Assembly: GCA_002414205.1 (NCBI GenBank)
Contig: DHYQ01000032.1
Location: 10,564-18,369 of the forward strand
Length of the DNA: 7,806 nucleotides
From: Gallionellaceae bacterium UBA5126
GTDB lineage: Bacteria > Pseudomonadota > Gammaproteobacteria > Burkholderiales > Gallionellaceae
Direction of reading: 5' to 3'
Each line of letters starts with the position of its first letter. The stretch's first letter is position 1. Below are positions 1 to 7,806 of this stretch, one piece after another. The translations under genes were made by a program, and so were the position numbers. The notes under the pieces were generated by a model. It did no database searches and was not told where the DNA came from. It saw only the letters and a program-made list of their open reading frames with translations.

Positions 1-2
1 TG

Positions 3-2334
<2,332 letters not shown>

Positions 2335-2354
2335 GGTAGGGGGTGGCTAGTTAA

Positions 2355-2363
2355 TGGTAAAAT
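2355..2363 (+). promoter_or_regulatory. Predicted extended -10 promoter for lptD-surA-pdxA-rsmA
   Basis: The sequence TGGTAAAAT reads as an extended -10 (TG-N-TAAAAT, five of six bases of TATAAT). It would start transcription near 2370, giving a leader of about 30 nt before the lptD ATG. No good -35 is seen 16-18 bp upstream, where amgK begins; an extended -10 can work without one. It forms one arm of an inverted repeat whose other arm is a -10 for amgK. This is a prediction from motif only. Confidence 0.5.
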
Positions 2364-2370
2364 CCGTGCC

Positions 2371-2379
2371 ATTTTATCA
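2371..2379 (-). promoter_or_regulatory. Predicted extended -10 promoter for amgK-murU
   Basis: Read on the minus strand this is TGATAAAAT, again TG-N-TAAAAT. The predicted start is near 2364, giving a leader of about 30 nt before the amgK ATG at 2334. No clear -35 lies 16-18 bp upstream, where the start of lptD is reached. The element faces the lptD -10 with only 7 bp between them, so both promoters need the same DNA for open-complex formation. Confidence 0.45.
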
Positions 2380-2399
2380 CCTATACCCCGTCGCACCGT

Positions 2400-4670
2400 A
2401 TGCGCTTCCGCTGCAAGCCCATCCTGCTATCCCTGATTGCCTCGTTTGCCACGCCTTTGCCGGTCTGGGCCGACGAGGCGGCTTTGCGTCTGGATCCCAC
2501 CTTTCACAACCAACCTAGGCCACAGGAAGCCACGGCGGCCTTTGTGACGGCGGATCATCTGGAAGGCCAGAAAAACGGCCAGATGGAAGCCACGGGGAAT
2601 GTCACGCTGCGGCAATACGATCAGACCCTGAGCGCGGATCGCCTGCGCTATGACGAAAACACCCGCGACGTGGAAGCGGATGGCAAAGTCCGTTTCCAGC
2701 AAGGCAACAGCACGCTGGACAGCCCCCATCTGAAGCTGAATCTCGATACACACATCGGCGAAATGCAGCAACCCAGCTACTACCTGGCCGAAAATGGCGG
2801 GCGCGGCCAGGCCGATATGCTGCATATTCAGGACAAGCAGCATTACCAACTCGACAACGCCGGCTACACCACTTGCCCTGCCGGCAAGACCGACTGGGCG
2901 CTGACGACGGGCACGCTGGAAATTGATCAGGCATTGCAAATCGGAGAAGCGCACAACGCTTGGGTACATTTCAAGGGCGTGCCGATTCTGTACTCGCCCT
3001 GGATGGACTTCCCGCTGGGGCATCAACGCAAGACCGGGTTTCTCGCGCCCATCTTCGGTGGCACGACCAAGGGCGGCACGGAACTGACTATACCGTTCTA
3101 CTGGAATATCGCTCCCAACATGGACGCGACGCTCTCGCCGCGCATCATCAGCAAGCGCGGCGTGCAATTCAACAATGAATTCCGCTATCTGGAGCCGGGT
3201 GCACGTGGCGAAGTGCGGGTGGACGTATTGCCAAACGATGCGCTCACCAACCGCAATCGCGCACGCGTCGCGCTGAAACATCAACAGACGGTACTGAGCG
3301 GCACAACGGCTTTCGTCAACTTCAACCGGGTGACAGACGATGCCTATTTCCGCGACCTGGCCGATGCCGTGAATACCACCTCGCAGGTGAACCTGGTCCA
3401 GGAAGCCGGTGTCGTCTATAGCGCAAGCTGGTGGAACGCCGCGCTGCGCCTGCAACGCTATCAAACCTTGCAAGACCCACTGGCACCGATTGCGGTGCCT
3501 TACGCGCGTTTGCCACAGATTGCCGTGAATGCCTACCAACCGGTCGCGGGCGGCAGCTTCAGTCTATCGGGCGAATATGTGTCGTTTAGCCATCCAACGT
3601 CACTGAACGCCCAGCGTCTGGTCATCAACCCCAGCTTCAGCTACCCATTGTTGAACAGTATCTGGGGGTATCTGACGCCCAAACTTTCTCTCCACAGCAC
3701 CCACTACAGCATGGGTGCCAACAACCTGAGCAATGCGCCGAATGCGTCACGCACGTTGCCGATTTTCAGTGTGGATAGCGGTCTGACCTTCGAGCGCGAC
3801 CTGCAATTGCTGGGCGACAAATTCATCCACACCTTGGAACCACGGGCGTTTTACGTTTTCATTCCCTATCAAAACCAGAGCCTGCTGCCCAATTTCGACA
3901 CTGCCCAAGCCGATTTCAGTTTTGTGCAGATGTTTTCGGAAAACCGCTTTTTCGGCAGCGACCGCATTGGCGATGCCAACCAGTTAACCTTGGCCATGAC
4001 CTCCCGCCTAATCAGTGAGCGTAGCGGTGCCGAGCGTTTCCGGGTGACGCTGGGGCAGCGCTTTAGCTTCTCGCCACCCCAGGTCAATCTGGTCGCGCCC
4101 ACCTCCAACACCGGACGCTCGGACATTCTCTTGGGCCTGGCCGGACAGGTGGATAAACTGTGGTACATGGATGGTGAATTCCAGTTTGACCCCAACCAGT
4201 CCAAAACGCAGCGCTACAACCTGACTGCCCGCTACCGCCCGGAACCCGGCAAGGTGCTGAATCTGGGCTATCGCTTTACCCGCGACGCGCTGGTCGGCAC
4301 CTTGGTACCGGGCGGCACCACGATTTACACCCCCATCGGTGGCTTGCGCCAAGTGGATGTGTCCGGGCAATGGCCGTTGTCCGGGCGCTGGCACGCCGTG
4401 GGCCGCTGGAATTATTCCTTGCAGGAAAAGCGCCTTTTGGATTCGATCATGGGGCTTGAATACAATCAAAGCTGCTGGACGTTCCGCCTGGTGGCCCAGC
4501 GCTTTACCACCTCCACCCTGCAAAGCAACAGTGGTTTATTCGTACAACTGGAGCTGAACGACTTCATGAAAGTTGGCTCCGACCCGTTGGTCATGCTGAA
4601 ACGCAGCGTGGTCGGCTACGAAAAAACCAACGAAAAACCCGATCTGGTAACCACCCCCGTTTTGCGCTAA
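2400..4670 (+). CDS. lptD: LPS-assembly outer membrane protein LptD
   Basis: LptD is the outer-membrane beta-barrel that, with the lipoprotein LptE, inserts lipopolysaccharide into the outer leaflet. The 756-residue protein has a signal peptide (basic RFRCK, hydrophobic core, probable cleavage VWA/DEA after residue 24). An LptA/OstA-like jellyroll covers about residues 45-150 (ADHLEGQKNGQMEATGNVTL and following strands). A large barrel runs from about residue 180 to the end, beginning with the conserved VPILYSPWMDFPLG segment and KTGFLAP. The C-terminal LKRSVVGYE segment resembles the family's final strand. Mature cysteines are only C159 (YTTCPAG) and C692 (QSCWTF). They correspond to one cysteine in each of the two E. 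coli regions that form the interdomain disulfides, where E. coli has four. The signal peptide supports the ATG at 2400 although no Shine-Dalgarno precedes it. It heads a four-gene operon, 15 bp before surA. Confidence 0.97.
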   Translation: MRFRCKPILLSLIASFATPLPVWADEAALRLDPTFHNQPRPQEATAAFVTADHLEGQKNGQMEATGNVTLRQYDQTLSADRLRYDENTRDVEADGKVRFQQGNSTLDSPHLKLNLDTHIGEMQQPSYYLAENGGRGQADMLHIQDKQHYQLDNAGYTTCPAGKTDWALTTGTLEIDQALQIGEAHNAWVHFKGVPILYSPWMDFPLGHQRKTGFLAPIFGGTTKGGTELTIPFYWNIAPNMDATLSPRIISKRGVQFNNEFRYLEPGARGEVRVDVLPNDALTNRNRARVALKHQQTVLSGTTAFVNFNRVTDDAYFRDLADAVNTTSQVNLVQEAGVVYSASWWNAALRLQRYQTLQDPLAPIAVPYARLPQIAVNAYQPVAGGSFSLSGEYVSFSHPTSLNAQRLVINPSFSYPLLNSIWGYLTPKLSLHSTHYSMGANNLSNAPNASRTLPIFSVDSGLTFERDLQLLGDKFIHTLEPRAFYVFIPYQNQSLLPNFDTAQADFSFVQMFSENRFFGSDRIGDANQLTLAMTSRLISERSGAERFRVTLGQRFSFSPPQVNLVAPTSNTGRSDILLGLAGQVDKLWYMDGEFQFDPNQSKTQRYNLTARYRPEPGKVLNLGYRFTRDALVGTLVPGGTTIYTPIGGLRQVDVSGQWPLSGRWHAVGRWNYSLQEKRLLDSIMGLEYNQSCWTFRLVAQRFTTSTLQSNSGLFVQLELNDFMKVGSDPLVMLKRSVVGYEKTNEKPDLVTTPVLR

Positions 4671-4685
4671 CCGAGACATGACATC

Positions 4686-6041
4686 ATGCGGATCAAGCCG
4701 TTAATTTTATTTTGTACCCTGGCCACCCTGTCGGTGGCCCACGCCGATGAGCTGGTGTCCCCACCCATGGTGCCTTCCCCCAGCACGCCCGTCGTTGCCC
4801 CGCAACAGCAAGTCGGGGTGATCGACACGGTGCTGGTGGTGGTCAATAACGACGTGATTACCCGTCACGAACTGGATGAAAAAACCCAGTTGGCGATCCG
4901 CCAGCTCACCAAACAAGGCACGCCGCTGCCGCCACAGGACATTCTGGAAAAGCAGGTGCTGGAGCGCATGATTACCGACATGCTGCAATTGCAGTTTGCG
5001 CAGGAAAACGGCATCCGCGTGGAAGACGCGCAACTGGATTTCGCCATCAACCGCATCGCCCAGCAAAACAACTTTGCTTCGGTCAGCGACTTCCGCAACA
5101 AACTGACCAGCGAAGGTCTGGACTGGAACAAATTCCGCGAAGAAATCCGCCATGAATTGCTGCTGACGCGGGTACGCGAGCGCGAAATCGAAAGCAAGCT
5201 GATTATCAGCGACGCCGAAGTGGATCGTTATCTGGAAAACAAGAAGAAGATGGGCAACACCAATGAAGAATTTCATCTGGCCCATATTCTGATTAGCGTG
5301 CCGGAGCAGGCCAATGCCGGCAAGATTCAGGCCAGCCGCAACCGCGCCGAACAGGCGTGGAACATGTTGCAAGGCGGCGCAGATTTTGCCCAAGTCGCCG
5401 CAGGTTATTCCGATGCCAAGGACGCGCTGAAAGGCGGCGATATTGGCTGGCGCTCCGGCGACCGCTTGCCACCACAATTTTTGGAATTGCTGCACAAGTT
5501 GCAGGCCGGTCAGCACTCGCAAGTGATCCGCAGCCCGGCGGGTTTCCACATTCTGAAGATGATCGAAAAACGCAGCGGCGATGCGCCGGTGGTGATTACC
5601 CAAACCCACGCCCGGCATATTTTGATCAAAACCAGCGAAATCATGCCGGATGCCGAAGCCAAGAAGCGCATTCAGGAAATCAAGGCACAAATCGACAAGG
5701 GGCTGGATTTTGCCGAAGCCGCCAAGCGCTATTCGGAAGATGGCAGCGCGCCCAAGGGCGGCGATCTGGACTGGCTGTCGCCGGGCCAAACCGTCGGGGA
5801 GTTCGACGAAATGCTAAACAAACTGGCCATCGGCGAAACCGGCATGGTGCAAACCCAGTTTGGCTGGCATTTGCTGCAAGTGCTGGCGCGCCGCAACACC
5901 GACATCAGCACCCAGCAACAACGCCAGCAAGCCCGCGTCACCATCGGCACGTTCAAATCGGACGAGCAATATCAAGACTGGGTGCGGCAACTGCGTGATC
6001 GCGCTTACATCGACTATCGCGTCGAAGGAATGGCCCCATGA
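4686..6041 (+). CDS. surA: Periplasmic chaperone and peptidyl-prolyl isomerase SurA
   Basis: SurA carries unfolded outer-membrane proteins, including LptD, across the periplasm to the BAM complex. The 451-residue protein has a signal peptide (MRIKPLILF.., probable cleavage AHA/DE after residue 20). A proline-rich stretch follows at about residues 25-40 ([18 protein letters not shown]), longer than the short mature N-terminus of E. coli SurA. The SurA N-domain starts at [20 protein letters not shown]. There are two parvulin domains: P1 about 197-298 (FHLAHILI ... AGFHILKM) and P2 about 306-404 (THARHILI ... FGWHLLQV). A C-terminal helical segment ends the protein. P2 carries the HARHIL and FGWHLL signatures of active parvulins. 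P1 lacks the Arg of that first motif, in line with E. coli SurA where P2 is the active domain. The start has a modest GAGA about 9 bp upstream. The last bases overlap pdxA by ATGA. Confidence 0.97.
   Translation: MRIKPLILFCTLATLSVAHADELVSPPMVPSPSTPVVAPQQQVGVIDTVLVVVNNDVITRHELDEKTQLAIRQLTKQGTPLPPQDILEKQVLERMITDMLQLQFAQENGIRVEDAQLDFAINRIAQQNNFASVSDFRNKLTSEGLDWNKFREEIRHELLLTRVREREIESKLIISDAEVDRYLENKKKMGNTNEEFHLAHILISVPEQANAGKIQASRNRAEQAWNMLQGGADFAQVAAGYSDAKDALKGGDIGWRSGDRLPPQFLELLHKLQAGQHSQVIRSPAGFHILKMIEKRSGDAPVVITQTHARHILIKTSEIMPDAEAKKRIQEIKAQIDKGLDFAEAAKRYSEDGSAPKGGDLDWLSPGQTVGEFDEMLNKLAIGETGMVQTQFGWHLLQVLARRNTDISTQQQRQQARVTIGTFKSDEQYQDWVRQLRDRAYIDYRVEGMAP
4721..4739 (+). other. Perfect 7-bp GC-rich inverted repeat in the surA signal-peptide coding region
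   Basis: GGCCACC and GGTGGCC flank a 5-base loop (CTGTC), beginning 35 bases after the surA start codon and following an AT-rich run. In mRNA this would make a compact hairpin just downstream of the initiating ribosome. No T-tract follows, so it is not an intrinsic terminator. It also encodes signal-peptide residues (ATLSVA), so it may be incidental. Confidence 0.4.
6025..6030 (+). promoter_or_regulatory. Ribosome binding site of pdxA
   Basis: AAGGAA lies within the last codons of surA, 7 bases before the pdxA ATG at 6038. It is the clearest Shine-Dalgarno in the window and supports that start, together with the ATGA overlap with the surA stop. Confidence 0.75.
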
Positions 6042-7009
6042 ACGGTTTACCCTTGGTCATTACCGTCGGTGAACCCGCCGGCATCGGCCCGGATTTGTGC
6101 TTGGAACTCGCCTCGCAAGGGCAAAACCTGCTGGTCATCGCCGACCGTGATTTGCTGCGCCAACGCGCACTGTGCTTGAAGCTGGCGGTGCAAGTGGTCG
6201 ATTACCCTGCGCCTGCACAACCGGGCACGATTCGGGTGATTCACGTTCCACTGGCCGTACCGGCAGTTCCCGGCGTGTTGAATCCGGCCAATGGTCGCTA
6301 TGTACTGGACACTTTGCAACGCGCCGTGGATGGCTGCATGTCGGGCGAGTTCGGCGGCATGGTGACCGCGCCGGTGCACAAGGGCGTGATTAACGACGCC
6401 GGGGTGCCGTTTACTGGGCATACCGAATTCCTGGCGGAAGAAACCGAAGCCAAGCAAGTGGTAATGATGCTGGTCGGCGGCGGCATGCGCGTGGCGCTGG
6501 TGACGACCCATTTGCCACTGCGCGACGTCGCGGCGGCCATTACCGCCGAGGCGCTGGAAAGCGTGTTGCGCATCACCGAACGCGATCTGCGCCAGCATTT
6601 TGGCCTGCCCAAGCCGCGCATTCTGGTGGCTGGGTTGAATCCGCATGCCGGCGAAGGCGGCTACATGGGCCGGGAAGAAATCGACATCATGATCCCGGTA
6701 CTGGACAAACTGCGCGCTGAAGGCATGGATGTCAGCGCCCCACTGCCCGCCGACACCTTGTTCACCCCGCACAAACTGGCGCAATGCGACTGCGTGCTGG
6801 CGATGTATCACGACCAAGGCTTGCCGGTGCTGAAGCACGCCAGCTTTGGTCACGGCGTCAACGTCACACTGGGTCTGCCCATCATCCGCACCTCGGTCGA
6901 TCACGGCACCGCGCTGGAATTGGCCGGGACAGGCCGCGCCGACAGCGGCAGTTTGCAAGCCGCCATCCGACTGGCTCAGGACATGATTCGCCATGCAGCA
7001 CAAAGCTAA
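6038..7009 (+). CDS. pdxA: 4-hydroxythreonine-4-phosphate dehydrogenase PdxA
   Basis: PdxA oxidises 4-phosphooxy-L-threonine with NAD(P)+ in the DXP-dependent route to pyridoxal 5'-phosphate. The product then condenses with deoxyxylulose phosphate through PdxJ. The 323-residue protein is close to the usual length of about 330. The N-terminus has the [10 protein letters not shown] motif. [10 protein letters not shown] (H128, T129) marks the substrate-binding region. H158 (TTHLPLRD), H203 ([14 protein letters not shown]) and H258 ([12 protein letters not shown]) match the three metal-ligand histidines of E. coli PdxA at a constant offset of eight. The C-terminal [17 protein letters not shown] segment is also conserved, so all key residues are present. 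It overlaps surA by 4 bp and rsmA by 17 bp, and probably depends on transcription from the lptD promoter. Confidence 0.97.
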   Translation: MNGLPLVITVGEPAGIGPDLCLELASQGQNLLVIADRDLLRQRALCLKLAVQVVDYPAPAQPGTIRVIHVPLAVPAVPGVLNPANGRYVLDTLQRAVDGCMSGEFGGMVTAPVHKGVINDAGVPFTGHTEFLAEETEAKQVVMMLVGGGMRVALVTTHLPLRDVAAAITAEALESVLRITERDLRQHFGLPKPRILVAGLNPHAGEGGYMGREEIDIMIPVLDKLRAEGMDVSAPLPADTLFTPHKLAQCDCVLAMYHDQGLPVLKHASFGHGVNVTLGLPIIRTSVDHGTALELAGTGRADSGSLQAAIRLAQDMIRHAAQS

Positions 7010-7778
7010 AAAACAATTTGGCCAGAATTTTCTGGTCGATACCCACCTAATCCGCGACATCATCGCCGCGATTAACCCGCAGCCCGGCGACCAGATGGTG
7101 GAAATCGGCCCCGGCCTGGGTGCGCTGACCACGCCGCTGCTGAAAGCCTTGCCGCATCTGCATGTGGTAGAAATCGACCGCGACATTATCGAGCGCCTGC
7201 ACAAGACTTACCCGGCAGACAAGCTGACCATCCATGGCGGCGACGCACTGCGTTTTGACTTTGCCAGCCTGCCGGAGCCGCTGCGCATTGTCGGCAACCT
7301 GCCCTACAACATTTCCTCGCCGCTGCTGTTCCACTTCGCCACCTACCGCCAGCGCGTCAAGGACATGCACTTCATGTTGCAGGACGAGGTGGTGGAGCGC
7401 ATGGTGGCCGCGCCGGACACGCCGCAATATGGCCGCTTATCGGTGATGCTGCAATATCGCTACAACATGGAAAAACTGCTGGACGTGCCACCGGAATCCT
7501 TCCGTCCCGCGCCCAAGGTGAATTCCGCCATCGTGCGCATGCTGCCGCTGCCGCAAAACGAGATTTTGGTGCAAGATGAAGCCACGTTCGGCAAGATCGT
7601 CACCGCCGCCTTCGGCCAACGCCGCAAAACCTTGCGCAACACTTTGCGCCCGTATCTGGATGACGCCGATTTCGCCGCCTGCGACATCGACCCGCAGCGC
7701 AGGGCCGAGACTTTAAGCGTGGAAGATTTCACCAAACTGTCAGAACGTTATGGTATAAAGCCCCTCCCGGAAAAATAA
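6993..7778 (+). CDS. rsmA: 16S rRNA adenine-N6,N6 dimethyltransferase RsmA (KsgA)
   Basis: RsmA uses S-adenosylmethionine to dimethylate two adjacent adenines (A1518 and A1519 in E. coli numbering) in the 3'-terminal hairpin of 16S rRNA, a late check on small-subunit assembly. The 261-residue protein starts with [11 protein letters not shown], the family N-terminal signature. It then has the SAM-binding motif [11 protein letters not shown] (residues 36-46), an acidic E60 in VVEIDRD, and the catalytic NLPYNIS motif (N102, P104, Y105). The C-terminal half has [14 protein letters not shown] and [12 protein letters not shown], both typical of KsgA. The N-terminus before the signature is short (MQHKAK) compared with E. 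coli. The ATG lies inside pdxA, with AGGA at 6978-6981 at a slightly long spacing of 11 bases. It is the last gene of the lptD operon seen here. Confidence 0.97.
   Translation: MQHKAKKQFGQNFLVDTHLIRDIIAAINPQPGDQMVEIGPGLGALTTPLLKALPHLHVVEIDRDIIERLHKTYPADKLTIHGGDALRFDFASLPEPLRIVGNLPYNISSPLLFHFATYRQRVKDMHFMLQDEVVERMVAAPDTPQYGRLSVMLQYRYNMEKLLDVPPESFRPAPKVNSAIVRMLPLPQNEILVQDEATFGKIVTAAFGQRRKTLRNTLRPYLDDADFAACDIDPQRRAETLSVEDFTKLSERYGIKPLPEK
7751..7759 (+). promoter_or_regulatory. Possible extended -10 promoter at the 3' end of rsmA
   Basis: TGGTATAAA matches TG-N-TATAAT in all but the last base. It would start transcription near 7766, about 27 nt before an ATG at 7793. It lies within rsmA codons for YGIK, so coding constraint may explain it, and no -35 is evident 16-18 bp upstream. 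Confidence 0.3.
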
Positions 7779-7792
7779 CTTTATTCGCCGCC

Positions 7793-7806
7793 ATGAAAAC
7801 AGCTTC
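7793..7806 (+). CDS. Possible start of a further rightward gene, cut by the window edge
   Basis: An ATG at 7793 begins MKTA and the frame stays open to the edge, 14 bp after the rsmA stop. Lys after the initiator is common in exported proteins, but four codons are far too few to identify anything. No Shine-Dalgarno is visible just upstream. A -10-like motif lies about 34 bp upstream. Confidence 0.25.

Noticed and set aside
2382..2387. TATACC as an alternative lptD -10
   Set aside because: It would place the transcript start within a few bases of the ATG and matches the consensus less well than the extended -10 at 2355-2363.
2427..3539. Minus-strand open frame of 370 codons within lptD
   Set aside because: It is the reverse shadow of conserved LptD coding sequence, with no domain or start signals.
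4707..5789. Minus-strand open frame of 360 codons within surA
   Set aside because: It is the reverse shadow of SurA, whose domains are conserved along its whole length. The translation looks compositional (Phe, Gln, His-rich).
6047..7204. Minus-strand open frame of 385 codons across pdxA and the start of rsmA
   Set aside because: It spans two conserved genes on the opposite strand and has no recognisable motif.
7755..7784. Inverted repeat ATAAAG ... CTTTAT around the rsmA stop, considered as a terminator
   Set aside because: The stem is only 6 AT-rich pairs with an 18-base loop and no following T-run.

Overview
The window looks like chromosomal DNA from a Gram-negative proteobacterium. The diagnostic content is outer-membrane biogenesis (lptD, surA) directly followed by pdxA and rsmA/ksgA, with the peptidoglycan-recycling pair amgK-murU divergently placed upstream. 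Beta- and gammaproteobacteria (for example pseudomonads) share this arrangement. LptD motifs such as the GYTTCPAG segment lean towards Betaproteobacteria or a related deep lineage, but I cannot name a genus. GC content is moderately high and codon use looks even throughout, so nothing suggests recent gene transfer, phage or transposons.

Layout. At the left edge (about 3-692, + strand) is the 3' part of an ABC-2 type membrane permease, missing only its first residues. It converges on murU (689-1351, - strand), and the two stop codons share one TTAA palindrome. murU overlaps amgK (1348-2334, - strand) by an ATGA, so these two form a translationally coupled leftward pair. A 65-bp divergent intergenic region (2335-2399) holds two facing extended -10 elements that form an inverted repeat. 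Rightward from it runs a tight operon: lptD (2400-4670), surA (4686-6041), pdxA (6038-7009) and rsmA (6993-7778), with gaps or overlaps of +15, -4 and -17 bp. The last 28 bases contain an ATG that may start another gene, preceded by an extended -10 motif inside the end of rsmA.

How the genes work together. LptD is the outer-membrane LPS translocon, and SurA is the periplasmic chaperone known to help fold it, so their pairing is functional. AmgK phosphorylates recovered MurNAc at the anomeric position and MurU converts the product to UDP-MurNAc. This bypasses de novo MurA-dependent synthesis and is a known basis of intrinsic fosfomycin tolerance in pseudomonads. PdxA (pyridoxal phosphate synthesis) and RsmA (16S rRNA dimethylation) are housekeeping genes that travel with lptD-surA in many proteobacteria.

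I see no novel multigene system. The points most worth a second look are the mirror-image divergent promoter between cell-wall recycling and LPS export, the absence of Shine-Dalgarno sequences in front of both divergent genes, and an LptD that keeps only one cysteine in each half of the mature protein. There is no stretch over 300 bases without a gene.
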